From contig JAFSYO010000147.1 in assembly GCA_017449925.1 (NCBI GenBank), forward strand, positions 1-43,912: 43,912 nt of DNA, read 5' to 3'. Origin of the DNA: Stomatobaculum sp. Lineage in GTDB: Bacteria; Bacillota_A; Clostridia; Lachnospirales; Lachnospiraceae. The notes below the pieces were generated by a model. It saw only the letters and a list, made by a program, of their open reading frames with translations, had not been told where the DNA came from and did not search any database. The translations under genes and the position numbers were made by a program. Shown here piece by piece: positions 1 through 7,971 of this stretch (position 1 is its first letter; each line of letters begins with the position of its first letter).

Positions 1-77
1 ATTTTACGGAACTCGGCCTTCAGTCCCTTCGAGAACTCCTGGACCTTGTTCGTATTTGTCTTATCAGAATCAGCCAT
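1..77 (-). CDS. secE: SecE preprotein translocase subunit, N-terminal part (runs off window)
   Basis: Only the first 25 codons are present; the gene continues past the left edge. The visible residues are a short polar N-terminus (MADSDKTNTNKVQEFSKGLK) followed by AEFRKI, which resembles the amphipathic 'F..E..KI.WP' stretch before the single membrane helix of bacterial SecE. SecE would form the SecYEG channel in the plasma membrane. It follows rpmG by 20 bases on the same strand, the common rpmG-secE-nusG order in Firmicutes. The assignment rests mainly on this gene order plus the short N-terminal match. Confidence 0.8.
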   Translation of the reverse strand, partial: MADSDKTNTNKVQEFSKGLKAEFRK

Positions 78-97
78 CGTCCAATCCTTTCAGTTAA

Positions 98-247
98 TTA
101 CTTTGTCTCTTTGTGCGTCGTGTGCTTCTTGCAGAATCTGCAGTACTTGCTGACTTCCATACGATCCGGATGAGCCTTCTTATCCTTGGTCGTATTGTAG
201 TTGCGCTGCTTGCATTCTGTGCACGCAAGAGTAATTCTTGTACGCAT
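98..247 (-). CDS. rpmG: 50S ribosomal protein L33
   Basis: This 49-residue basic protein begins [12 protein letters not shown] and ends HTTHKETK, the usual length and ends for bacterial L33. It has two CxxC pairs (CTEC near residues 9-12 and CRFC near 36-39), so it is the zinc-ribbon (C+) form. An ATG further upstream in frame would add 40 unrelated residues through the terminator, and the GGAGGT ribosome site just before the chosen ATG decides the start. It is a component of the large ribosomal subunit and lies directly before secE. A small hairpin (276-296, 7-bp stem) sits in its leader; no clear promoter was found. Confidence 0.95.
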   Translation of the reverse strand: MRTRITLACTECKQRNYNTTKDKKAHPDRMEVSKYCRFCKKHTTHKETK

Positions 248-301
248 GGTCTCCACCTCCGTATTACTTGATTTCGATGCTGTAAAGTGCAGCATCAGGT
301 C

Positions 302-360
302 AAAAAAAAAAAGACCTCTCATCGTTAGTCGCCATGTAACTATAGCACATGAGAGGTCTT
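302..360 (-). terminator. Rho-independent terminator after the TRAP permease gene
   Basis: A perfect 12-bp stem (311-322 with 349-360) encloses a 26-base loop and is followed on the minus strand by a run of about ten U residues (302-310). It lies 30 bases past the TRAP permease stop codon and separates that operon from rpmG-secE. Confidence 0.9.
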
Positions 361-391
361 GTGTCAAACTTTTTCTGCTTTGCCTGATCCG

Positions 392-2374
392 TCAGGCTTT
401 TGCTTCCTTTGCGGTCCCGCTTCTGAGAAGCACGAAGGAAACGGCAAATACGGCCAGACCGATGAGGTCCGTCATAGTGCCGGGGATCATCATGCATAGA
501 CCGCCGGCGATCATCATCGCGCGGATCACCGGGTTGATATGCTTCATCCAGTAGCCGTTCAGCGCGGCGGCGATCAGGAAGAGGCCCAGCAGCGAAGTCA
601 GGATCAGCTGTATGGTCTGGACCAGCGCCGCGCCGCCGGAGGTGCCTTCCGCGAACTCGAAGAGCATCTGCGGACTGAAAGCGAAGATATACGGAACTAC
701 GAAGGCCGCGATGGCGAGCCGCGTCGCGTTGAAGGCAGTCTTCATGGGCGGCGCCTTCGCGATGGCGCTTCCGGCGTAAGCCGCCAGTGCCACCGGCGGG
801 GTGATATCCGCCACGATGCCGAAATAGAATACGAAGAAGTGGGCGCAGACGCGGGGAATGCCGATCTGCGGGCTCATCAGGATGGGCGCGCAGGTGGCCG
901 CCATGATGCAGTAGTTCGCAGTGGTCGGAACGCCCATGCCCAGGACGATGCAGCAAAGCATCGTGAGGAAGAGGGCGATAATGGGACGGCCGCCGGAAAT
1001 ACTGACGATGATGGTGATCAGCTTGGAAGCCAGGCCGGTGGAGGTGATGCATCCTGCCACCAGACCCGCCATAGCGCATGCCACGGCGACGGTGATGGTT
1101 CCCTTGCCGCCCGCCTCAAGAGCATCCAGGATCTTGGTAAAGTTGATGCGGTCGTCCTTGTTGATGAGACCCACCGCGATGGTGATGAAGATAGCCACCG
1201 TTGCGGAGAACTGCATGGTGTACATGTTCGTGGAGACCATGACCACCAGAATGATCAGCGGCAGAAGCAGGTAGATCTTCGGCAGAAGCTCCAGAGCCTT
1301 CGGCAGATCTTCCTTCGGGATGCCCTTCAGTCCCAGTTTCTTTGCCTCCAGATGTACTGCGATGTAGATTCCGGTAAAGTACAGGACTGCGGGAAGGATC
1401 GCCTTCAGGGCGACCTGCGCGTACGGAATGCCCATGTACTCTGCCATCAGGAAGGCCGCAGCTCCCATGATGGGGGGCATGATCTGGCCGCCGGTGGAAG
1501 CAGCGGCTTCGACCGCGCCGGCGAATTCCGGTTTATAACCGGTCTTTTTCATCATCGGGATAGTGACGGAACCGGTGGTAACGGTGTTTCCCACGGAAGA
1601 ACCGGACACCATGCCGCAGAGCGCGGAGGAAATGACCGCGACCTTCGCAGGGCCGCCTGCCTGGGCGCCTGCCGCGCAGTTCGCCAGATTGATGAAGAAC
1701 GCGGATATACCTGTTCGCTCCAGGAATGCGCCGAAGATGATGAAGACCACGATGTACTTGGCGCAGACGTTGATGGGTGTGTTCATCAGGCCCGTGGTGG
1801 TGTAGAACAGGTCATAGATCACCTTTCCGAAACGCACATTTGAGAAAGTGTAGACCAGGAGGGAACCGACGACGCAGAGGATCGGAATACCGACGCAGCG
1901 CCGGCACAGCTCCATGTACGCAAGCACCGCGACCACCGCCATGACGACCATCTTCTGATCCTTTGTGACACGGGTAGCCATCTTGATGATGGGCGTGGCA
2001 TTCGCAGCAAAATAAAAGAAGGGAATGGCGCCTGCCAACATGATGATTATATCGAACCAGGGAAGGCTGTTCACCTTTACGCTGCCCTTTTTAATGGGAT
2101 AGTTCAGGTATCCCATGATGAGGATCAGCCCCAGGAAAATGTTCAGTTTAATTTCAGGCATCGCTGTGCTGAACAGCGTCACCCAGATGCAATAGAGAGA
2201 AAACGCGATTGCAAGAGCCCTGACCAGAAGCTTCGGCGTGCCCTCCCAGATACGCGTATTTGACTCTCTGTCATATTTCTTCATTACGGCTTCCACATCT
2301 TCCGCCGTACCGACCGATGTGTCCGCCACTCCCGGAGAAACCTGAGCATTCAGCTTCTCTTCGTCCTTACCCAT
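392..2374 (-). CDS. TRAP transporter permease, fused 4TM/12TM type (TAXI family partner)
   Basis: This 660-residue, very hydrophobic protein fuses the small (DctQ-like) and large (DctM-like) TRAP membrane subunits in one chain, as is usual for TAXI-type TRAP systems. Long glycine-rich membrane segments with motifs such as GGQIMPPIMGAAAFLMAEY and GMGVPTTANYCIMAATCAP are typical of the DctM domain. It would import a carboxylate-type substrate using an ion gradient, fed by the TAXI lipoprotein encoded just upstream. An ATG five codons earlier is possible, but GGAGG lies between the two ATGs, 8 bases before the second, so the second is chosen. Substrate cannot be read from sequence. The gene follows its receptor across a strong hairpin, which should lower permease relative to receptor expression. 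Confidence 0.92.
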   Translation of the reverse strand: MGKDEEKLNAQVSPGVADTSVGTAEDVEAVMKKYDRESNTRIWEGTPKLLVRALAIAFSLYCIWVTLFSTAMPEIKLNIFLGLILIMGYLNYPIKKGSVKVNSLPWFDIIIMLAGAIPFFYFAANATPIIKMATRVTKDQKMVVMAVVAVLAYMELCRRCVGIPILCVVGSLLVYTFSNVRFGKVIYDLFYTTTGLMNTPINVCAKYIVVFIIFGAFLERTGISAFFINLANCAAGAQAGGPAKVAVISSALCGMVSGSSVGNTVTTGSVTIPMMKKTGYKPEFAGAVEAAASTGGQIMPPIMGAAAFLMAEYMGIPYAQVALKAILPAVLYFTGIYIAVHLEAKKLGLKGIPKEDLPKALELLPKIYLLLPLIILVVMVSTNMYTMQFSATVAIFITIAVGLINKDDRINFTKILDALEAGGKGTITVAVACAMAGLVAGCITSTGLASKLITIIVSISGGRPIIALFLTMLCCIVLGMGVPTTANYCIMAATCAPILMSPQIGIPRVCAHFFVFYFGIVADITPPVALAAYAGSAIAKAPPMKTAFNATRLAIAAFVVPYIFAFSPQMLFEFAEGTSGGAALVQTIQLILTSLLGLFLIAAALNGYWMKHINPVIRAMMIAGGLCMMIPGTMTDLIGLAVFAVSFVLLRSGTAKEAKA

Positions 2375-2403
2375 AAAAGCAACCTCCATGTTTCATAGAT
2401 AAA

Positions 2404-2434
2404 ACCCGCGGAGGAGGCGCCCTCCTCCGCGGGT
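2404..2434 (-). terminator. Intercistronic attenuator hairpin between TAXI receptor and permease
   Basis: A perfect 14-bp GC-rich stem (2404-2417 with 2421-2434) has a 3-base loop and is followed on the minus strand by UUUAU. It sits between the receptor stop and the permease start. It should give partial termination or protect the receptor mRNA 3' end, so that receptor exceeds permease. Confidence 0.75.
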
Positions 2435-2451
2435 CCCGTAACTATTAGTTA

Positions 2452-3513
2452 TTACTGAACGGTCTTGCCCTTCTCCTCGAAGAACTTCTTCGCGCCCGGG
2501 TGATACGGGACGGAAGTGACGCTTGCGGCGAAATCAAGATCCAGCTCTGCGCCCTTTGCGTGTGCAGCAGTGATCTCATCGACATGCTCGAAAACGCCAT
2601 ACAGGAAGTTGTAGACATCAGCCTCGGAGACATCGTTGTTTGCGATAACGACAGCGCCGACCGCGACAGTCTGGACATCCTCAGCGGTGTTGTAAGCGTC
2701 CTTGGAAATGACGTTCTTGCTGTAGTACGGGGAAGCGGCGATCAGCTTCTCAACGTGCTCGTCGTCGATGCTGACAAGATACACCGGCTTGGTCGCTGCG
2801 AGAGAAGTAACAGCGGTGGTCGGAGCGCCTGCCACGACAAAAGCGGCGTCGATCTTGCCGTCCTGCAGAGCTTCGGTGGAATCGCCGAAGGACTGGTAGG
2901 TCGGGTTGATGTCGTCCTCAGTCAGGTCATAAGCAGCCAGGCAGTCGATCGCGTTGAAGTAAACGCCGGAGCCTGCGGCGCCGATGGAGACGTTCTTGCC
3001 CTTCAGGTCAGCAACGGTCTTGATGTTCTCATCCAGGGTGACGATCTGGACCTGCTCCATGTACAGAGCAGCCACGGTGGAGAAGGTATCGACCTTGCCG
3101 GTCTCCTCAAAGAGACGGATTCCGTCATGGGCGTAAGCCATAACGTCGGACTGCACGAAGCCGAGCTGGGCGTCGCCCGCATCCAGAGCTTCGATGTTCG
3201 CGACGGAACCGCCGGAAGTGATCGCAGTGACAGTGGTACTGGTGGTCTCGCCGACCTTTCCTGCCAGGACGCCGCCGAAGCCATAATAGGTTCCCTGGTC
3301 GCCGCCGGTGGTGAAGTTCAGAGCACTTCCGCCTTCCATGCCGCCCTTCTCGGACGCCGCTGCCTCAGCCTTGGTCTCTTCAGCCTTGGTCTCTTCAGTC
3401 TTCGCAGCTTCAGTCGCTGCCGGAGCCGCCGTTGTAGCAGCTGTGCTTCCGCCGCCGCATGCGCCCAGGATCATAGCCGCTGCCATTGCAAGTGCCAACA
3501 TTTTTCTCTTCAT
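2452..3513 (-). CDS. TAXI-family TRAP transporter solute-binding lipoprotein
   Basis: This 353-residue protein has a lipoprotein signal peptide with lipobox LGAC, Cys19 being the expected lipidated residue. A low-complexity Ala/Thr/Glu linker follows, including a repeated TEETKAEETKAE stretch. The mature part matches the TAXI fold: FTTGGDQGTYYGFGGVLA near the N-terminus, ITSGGSVANIEALDAGDAQLGFVQSD, and the central DLKGKNVSIGAAGSGV segment. It would be anchored outside the plasma membrane and deliver substrate to the downstream fused permease. The ATG is preceded by GGGAGGA at proper spacing. It is the first gene of a two-gene operon with its own promoter at 3578-3606. Ligand is unknown; some TAXI proteins bind glutamate or other carboxylates. 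Confidence 0.93.
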   Translation of the reverse strand: MKRKMLALAMAAAMILGACGGGSTAATTAAPAATEAAKTEETKAEETKAEAAASEKGGMEGGSALNFTTGGDQGTYYGFGGVLAGKVGETTSTTVTAITSGGSVANIEALDAGDAQLGFVQSDVMAYAHDGIRLFEETGKVDTFSTVAALYMEQVQIVTLDENIKTVADLKGKNVSIGAAGSGVYFNAIDCLAAYDLTEDDINPTYQSFGDSTEALQDGKIDAAFVVAGAPTTAVTSLAATKPVYLVSIDDEHVEKLIAASPYYSKNVISKDAYNTAEDVQTVAVGAVVIANNDVSEADVYNFLYGVFEHVDEITAAHAKGAELDLDFAASVTSVPYHPGAKKFFEEKGKTVQ

Positions 3514-3577
3514 AACTAGTTCCTCCCTTTATTTTTTACTAAAAACCAGACTGATACGTCTGATTATATCAAAACTG

Positions 3578-3606
3578 ATTATACTGCATAATATCTGTAA
3601 ACTCAA
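3578..3606 (-). promoter_or_regulatory. Sigma-A promoter for the TAXI-TRAP operon
   Basis: Read on the minus strand, TTGAGT (3601-3606) is followed 17 bases later by a perfect TATAAT (3578-3583). A second TATAAT lies at 3563-3568. A short hairpin with a U run (stem CAGAC/GTCTG, 3547-3562) sits in the leader before the GGGAGG ribosome site and could act as a weak attenuator. Confidence 0.7.
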
Positions 3607-3644
3607 TCACAACGCCGTTTTTTTACGCTTTCTTCATCTTTTGT

Positions 3645-4424
3645 TCAGGCCTCCGAGACGATACAGAGGCACGCGGTGTACACTTTCTGCACCCCGGCTT
3701 CCTTCAGGGCCCGGGTGCATGCCTCAGCAGTACTGCCGGTGGTGTAGATATCGTCCACCAGGATCACGGAGGAAACATCGACCTTCTCCGGGTCCGCCCG
3801 GAAGGCTTTCTGCAGGTTCCGGATCCGCTGGTCCGGGGTCAGTTCCTTCTGGGCCTCGGTGCGTTTCTCCCGGAACAGGAGATCGGTCCGCACAGGAATG
3901 CCTGAAAGAACGCCAAGCTCCCGGGCCAGGAGCTCCGCCTGGTTGAATCCTCTTTTTTTGAAGCGCGAAGGATGCAGCGGCACCGGCACCAGGCAGTCAG
4001 CGTTCATTTCCCGGAGAACTTTTCCCCAGCGCAGCCAGAACATCTTCGCGAAAGGTTTGATGTACTCCCGGCGGTTGTTGTATTTGATCCCGCTCACCGC
4101 GCGGCGCATGATATCGTCGTAATAAAGAAGGGCGGCGCCGTACTCAAAGCTTCTTTCCGCAGAAGCGCAGGTACTGCAGAAGGCTTCTGACTCGTCTGTC
4201 AGTCCTTTCCCGCACTTCATGCACACCGGAGGTTCCACAAAAAGAAGCTTCGGAAAACAGTTCCTGCAGACCTGGTATCCCGGAGGAGAAACGATGTCTC
4301 CGCACACCGGGCAGCGCCGGGGGAACAGGGAATCCGTGAGAAGATCACGCGCCGTACATACTGCGGATGCGGTCTTTGAGCCCCGTATAGCGGCGAAGCT
4401 CCTGGGTATTATTGACCATTTCAT
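3645..4424 (-). CDS. comF: ComF family phosphoribosyltransferase-like protein
   Basis: Four CxxC pairs (near residues 38-41, 53-56, 68-71 and 83-86) form the N-terminal zinc-finger region. A phosphoribosyltransferase fold follows, with a basic HPSRFKKRGFNQ segment near 151-162 and the PRPP-binding loop VILVDDIYTTGST near 220-232. ComF proteins are cytosolic and needed for uptake or handling of transforming DNA in naturally competent bacteria. The ATG used lies 80 bases inside recD2; its GGAGG is about 14 bases upstream, which is long, so the true start may be a non-ATG codon nearer the recD2 stop. Linkage to recD2 suggests a shared role in processing incoming or damaged DNA. Confidence 0.88.
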   Translation of the reverse strand: MKWSIIPRSFAAIRGSKTASAVCTARDLLTDSLFPRRCPVCGDIVSPPGYQVCRNCFPKLLFVEPPVCMKCGKGLTDESEAFCSTCASAERSFEYGAALLYYDDIMRRAVSGIKYNNRREYIKPFAKMFWLRWGKVLREMNADCLVPVPLHPSRFKKRGFNQAELLARELGVLSGIPVRTDLLFREKRTEAQKELTPDQRIRNLQKAFRADPEKVDVSSVILVDDIYTTGSTAEACTRALKEAGVQKVYTACLCIVSEA

Positions 4425-6579
4425 AAAAGAAGGATGGACCTCCTGTCATGGCGACGCATTTTCTGGCCCGCGTCACCGCTGTGTAGATCAGGTTTCTTGT
4501 CAGCAGCATCCTCGGCCCCTGCCACACAGGCAGGACCACCGCCGGGTACTCGCTTCCCTGGGATTTGTGGATGGTGATAGCATATGCCAGCTCCAGTTCT
4601 TCCGCATCGCTGTAGCTGTACTCCACTTCCCTGAGATCGTCGTAGAGCACTGTCAGGGTCTCCGCAAAGCTGTTGATCTCCTGCAGAATGCCGATATCAC
4701 CGTTCCAGACGCCGCGGTTGTAGTCGTTTTTGATCTGCATGACCTTGTCGCCTTCCCGGAACAGGATGCCGTTCAGCTCCTTTTCCGCCTTGCCCCGGTC
4801 CGGCGGGTTCATGACCTCCTGCAGCCGCACATTCAGCTGCTCTACACCCAGCGGCCCCTTCCGCATGGGTGTCATGATCTGGAGTTCCATGGCGGGCGCT
4901 CCAACATAAGAGGGAAGCTTGTCCCGGATCAGAGTCAGCATGGTGTTCAGGATGCCCTCCGGCTGATCCTGGCGGATGAACAGGAAATCCCGGCTTCTCT
5001 TCGAGAGGTCGATGGGCTCTCCGTCGATCATGCGGTGGGCGTTCACCACGATGTCCGATTCCGCCGCCTGGCGGTATATGCGGTCCAGGCGCACAACGTT
5101 AAAACAATTGCAGCTGATCATATCCCGGAGCACATTGCCCGGGCCGACACTGGGCAGCTGATTGGAATCCCCCACCAGGACCAGGTGGGTCCCCACACTC
5201 ACTGCCTTCAGAAGGGCGTGCATCAGACGGATGTCCACCATGCTCATCTCATCGATGATCACACAGTCCGCCTCCAGCGGCATTTGTTCATTCCGCTCGA
5301 AGTGCATGCCGCTCCAGTCGCTGCCGCTTTCCTTTTCATCGGAAGGTGCGCCGGTGATCTCCAGCAGGCGGTGAATGGTCTTCGCCTCGCAGCCTGTGGT
5401 CTCTGTCATCCGCTTCGCAGCCCTTCCCGTAGGCGCCGCCAGCAGGATCTCTGCTCCCTGGCGTTCAAAATAGCGGATGATAGCATTAATAGTAGTGGTC
5501 TTTCCTGTCCCCGGCCCGCCGGTAATGATCAGGAGTCCCGAACGCGCCGCCTCAATGACCGCCTGGCGTTGCAGTTCGTCGAACTCGATGCCGTCCGTCT
5601 CTTCCATTCCGCGGATCACGGTGAGGATCCGTTCCTCCGCTTCATCAGAGCGGATGTCCAGATCGTGCAGCATTGCTGCCACATTCAGCTCCATATAGTA
5701 GAAGGATGCGGGATACACCGCATAGTCCTCCTGTTCCTGCGGCTCCGGCGCACTTCCTGCAGCGGGAATGCCGCTGTCAGAGCGCTTCACGACGACCTTC
5801 CTGTCCATCTGGAGGTCGGAAAGGACCTGCCGCATCCCTTCCGGTTCGATTCCCAGAAGTTCCGCCGTTCTGCGGAGCAGCAGGCTTTCCGGAAGGTACG
5901 TGTGACCCTGGGACGCCGCCTGGGACAGGCAGTAGAGGATCCCGCAGCGGATGCGGTACTCCGAATCCCGGAGGATCCCGGCCTTCGCGGCGATCTCGTC
6001 CGCGATGCGGAATCCGATGCCGGTCATTTCGTCCGCCAGCTGGTAGGGGTTCTCCCGGATGAGCGTATAGATCCTGTCGCCGTACTGCTTCCAGATGCGG
6101 ACGCCGAGATTCATGCCGATGCCGAACTTCGAGAGGAAAAGCATCGCTTTACGCATCTCCCGTTTCTCTTCGACCTGGGCTCCGATCTCCATGGCCATCC
6201 GCTCGCTGATGCCCTTCACTTCCGCAAGCCGTTCAGGCTCTTCTTCCAGAACGTGCAGCGTCTCCGCCTTAAAGCGCTTCACGATCCTCGCCGCCAGCGT
6301 ATCCCCGATTCCCTTAACAGCGCCGGAGGACAGCCAGCGCTTTACGCCCTCACTGTCCTCCGGTTCTTTGATCTCATATGATTCCACGACGAGCTGCTCG
6401 CCGTATACCGGATGGACCTTCATCACGCCTTCCGCGCTGATGAATTCGCCTTCGCTGATCACAGCAAAAGTCCCCACGAGAACATACTCCTCACCCTCAG
6501 CCGATACGCTCAGGATGGACCAGCCATTGTTCTCATTCCGGTATTTGATCTTTTCGACAAATCCTGCTACGACTGCCAT
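4345..6579 (-). CDS. recD2: ATP-dependent RecD2-like DNA helicase (SF1B)
   Basis: At 744 residues this matches the length of stand-alone RecD2/TraA-type helicases, which lack RecB and RecC partners. The N-terminal OB and helix-hairpin-helix region (roughly 1-330) includes GIGDTLAARIVKRF. Walker A GGPGTGKT lies near 354-361 and Walker B VIIDEMSMVD near 440-449. C-terminal helicase motifs include LVLVGDSNQLPSVGPG and AYAITIHKSQGSEYPAVVLP. It is predicted to unwind DNA 5' to 3' during repair or recombination. It starts 5 bases after the mreB stop and overlaps comF, so all three genes are probably cotranscribed. Confidence 0.95.
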   Translation of the reverse strand: MAVVAGFVEKIKYRNENNGWSILSVSAEGEEYVLVGTFAVISEGEFISAEGVMKVHPVYGEQLVVESYEIKEPEDSEGVKRWLSSGAVKGIGDTLAARIVKRFKAETLHVLEEEPERLAEVKGISERMAMEIGAQVEEKREMRKAMLFLSKFGIGMNLGVRIWKQYGDRIYTLIRENPYQLADEMTGIGFRIADEIAAKAGILRDSEYRIRCGILYCLSQAASQGHTYLPESLLLRRTAELLGIEPEGMRQVLSDLQMDRKVVVKRSDSGIPAAGSAPEPQEQEDYAVYPASFYYMELNVAAMLHDLDIRSDEAEERILTVIRGMEETDGIEFDELQRQAVIEAARSGLLIITGGPGTGKTTTINAIIRYFERQGAEILLAAPTGRAAKRMTETTGCEAKTIHRLLEITGAPSDEKESGSDWSGMHFERNEQMPLEADCVIIDEMSMVDIRLMHALLKAVSVGTHLVLVGDSNQLPSVGPGNVLRDMISCNCFNVVRLDRIYRQAAESDIVVNAHRMIDGEPIDLSKRSRDFLFIRQDQPEGILNTMLTLIRDKLPSYVGAPAMELQIMTPMRKGPLGVEQLNVRLQEVMNPPDRGKAEKELNGILFREGDKVMQIKNDYNRGVWNGDIGILQEINSFAETLTVLYDDLREVEYSYSDAEELELAYAITIHKSQGSEYPAVVLPVWQGPRMLLTRNLIYTAVTRARKCVAMTGGPSFFYEMVNNTQELRRYTGLKDRIRSMYGA

Positions 6580-6584
6580 GCAGT

Positions 6585-7595
6585 TTAAAATTCCCTCTTG
6601 TCTCCGTCTCCGTGCTGGAACTCAATAAATTTTCCGGTTCCGATGGCCACCGCGGTAAGCGGTGCGTCCGCGATCATGGTGTTGATGCCGGTCTTCTCCT
6701 GGCAGAGCTGATCCAGACCGTAAAGCAGGGATCCGCCGCCGGTAAAGACGATGCCCCTGTCGAAGATATCTGCCGCCAGCTCCGGCGGAGTGCGCTCCAG
6801 AACATTGTGTACAGCGTCCACGATCTGCATTGCAGGCTCCTGCAGTGCTTCCAGGGTCTCGTCAGAAGTGACTACGATCGTCTTCGGAAGTCCTGTCACC
6901 AGGTTGCGGCCGCGCACCTCCATGGTCAGCACCTCAGGACGGCGGTATGCCGCGCCGATCTGGATCTTGATGTCCTCGCCGGTTCTCTCGCCGATCAACA
7001 GATTGTGCTTCTTCCGCATATAGCGGACCAGGGCCTCGTCGAAATCATCACCCGCGATCTTGATGGAGGTGGAGACCACCGGTCCTCCGAGGGAGATGAC
7101 AGCGATATCCGTCGTACCGCCGCCGATATCCACGATCATGTTGCCGCAGGCCTTGGAGATATCGATACCCGCGCCGATGGCCGCTGCCACGGGCTCCTCA
7201 ATAATGGAGACCTCCTTGGCGCCTGCAGCGTACGTCGCGTCCTCCACGGCCTTCCGCTCCACTTCCGTGGCGCCGGAGGGGATGCAGACCGCGATGCGGG
7301 GGCGCAGCAGCGTCTTCTTGCCCACTGCTTTGTTGATGAAATACTTCAGCATTTTTTCCGTGACCGTGTAGTCGGAGATAACGCCGTGACGCAGCGGACG
7401 GATCGCGATGATATTGCCCGGAGTCCTGCCGATCATCAGTCTTGCTTCTTCTCCGATGGCAAGGATCCTGTTGGAATCCCGGTCGATGGCGACGACGCTC
7501 GGCTCCTTCAGGACAACGCCTTTTCCCTTAATATAGACAAGGATACTGGCCGTTCCAAGGTCAATACCGATGTCATTCGAAGTCATTCCAAACAT
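6585..7595 (-). CDS. mreB: Rod shape-determining protein, MreB/Mbl actin homologue
   Basis: This 336-residue protein carries the actin-fold nucleotide motifs: DIGIDLGTASILVY at the N-terminus, the phosphate-2 loop DIGGGTTDIAVISLGG near 155-170, and the adenosine motif FTGGGSLLYGLDQL near the C-terminus. It would polymerise under the membrane and guide the elongation machinery for rod growth. The first ATG is preceded by GGAGG. No mreC or mreD follows; recD2 does, so this is probably an Mbl/MreBH-type paralogue rather than the mreBCD copy, but sequence alone does not settle which. Confidence 0.93.
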   Translation of the reverse strand: MFGMTSNDIGIDLGTASILVYIKGKGVVLKEPSVVAIDRDSNRILAIGEEARLMIGRTPGNIIAIRPLRHGVISDYTVTEKMLKYFINKAVGKKTLLRPRIAVCIPSGATEVERKAVEDATYAAGAKEVSIIEEPVAAAIGAGIDISKACGNMIVDIGGGTTDIAVISLGGPVVSTSIKIAGDDFDEALVRYMRKKHNLLIGERTGEDIKIQIGAAYRRPEVLTMEVRGRNLVTGLPKTIVVTSDETLEALQEPAMQIVDAVHNVLERTPPELAADIFDRGIVFTGGGSLLYGLDQLCQEKTGINTMIADAPLTAVAIGTGKFIEFQHGDGDKREF

Positions 7596-7619
7596 TCTTT
7601 TCCTCCAGAGGAACTAATG

Positions 7620-7636
7620 CCGGACACTCTGTCCGG
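7620..7636 (-). other. Small hairpin in the mreB leader
   Basis: A perfect 7-bp inverted repeat (CCGGACA with TGTCCGG) around a 3-base loop lies just upstream of the mreB ribosome site. It could influence mRNA stability or initiation. Confidence 0.4.
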
Positions 7637-7653
7637 TAAACATAATCATAAGT

Positions 7654-7682
7654 ATTATATCCAAAGTACGCCCTTTAATAAA
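7654..7682 (-). promoter_or_regulatory. Promoter for mreB-recD2-comF
   Basis: On the minus strand a perfect TATAAT (7654-7659) is preceded at 17 bases by TTTATT (7677-7682). An A-rich tract at about 7687-7719 could act as an UP element. It diverges from the plus-strand promoter at 7736-7763. Confidence 0.6.
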
Positions 7683-7735
7683 GTACCTTTTTTTCTTCAT
7701 CTTTTTTATCTTTTTTTTAGAAGGGCGCCATAGTT

Positions 7736-7763
7736 TCGACACAATTATCTTTTATTATATAAC
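7736..7763 (+). promoter_or_regulatory. Promoter for the candidate ncRNA
   Basis: TCGACA (7736-7741, five of six to TTGACA) is followed after 16 bases by TATAAC (7758-7763, five of six to TATAAT). It points towards the structured, ORF-free stretch ending in the terminator at 7933-7971. Confidence 0.55.
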
Positions 7764-7769
7764 TGTCAT

Positions 7770-7971
7770 CAGGAGATGACCGCAGAAACAGGTTCTCCGG
7801 GCAGAGAACCTTGAAAGCTTTTTCATACTCATACCGGACGGCCTCCGGGCCGTCCGGCCCCCCTGAAGCCAGCCTCTGATCATAAGAACCCCCTCTTCTT
7901 GATCATTTAGCTTATACCGGTGAAAACCGGAAAGAGCGCATCCGTCTCGCAGCGGATGCGCTCTTTTTTTT
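7770..7971 (+). ncRNA. Candidate structured non-coding RNA, about 200 nt
   Basis: Between divergent mreB and the end of the minus-strand operon is a plus-strand unit with a promoter, no credible ORF, and a strong terminator. It contains a series of perfect or near-perfect hairpins. These are an 8-bp stem (7790-7811), a 10-bp GC stem (7834-7857, loop TCCG), a 10-bp stem with a 2-base bulge (7877-7905, loop CCCCCTC), a GAAA-tetraloop hairpin (7917-7930) and the terminator (7933-7964). A further 6-bp hairpin (7765-7780) overlaps the likely start. Two C-rich unpaired stretches (7858-7863 and 7889-7895) resemble the C-rich contact sites that Gram-positive sRNAs use against Shine-Dalgarno sequences. 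I could not match it to 6S, SRP, RNase P or tmRNA; membership of another Clostridia RNA family cannot be excluded. Confidence 0.6.
7933..7971 (+). terminator. Rho-independent terminator of the candidate ncRNA
   Basis: A perfect 12-bp stem (7933-7944 with 7953-7964) with an 8-base loop is followed on the plus strand by eight Ts (7964-7971). On the minus strand the same hairpin is followed only by three Us, so it is built primarily for plus-strand transcripts. It overlaps the stop codon of the minus-strand gene at 7970. Confidence 0.85.

Noticed and set aside
539..1843. 434-codon plus-strand ORF opposite the TRAP permease
   Set aside because: It is low-complexity, charged, and lacks a start signal; a shadow of the real gene.
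4219..6381. 720-codon plus-strand ORF
   Set aside because: It is antisense to recD2, with no ribosome site or family features; the length comes from GC-rich codon bias.
7776..7814. 12-codon ORF inside the candidate ncRNA
   Set aside because: AGGAG abuts the ATG with no spacing, and the peptide shows nothing recognisable.
7770..7971. 6S RNA identity for the ncRNA
   Set aside because: 6S is one long rod with a central bubble; this is a row of separate hairpins.
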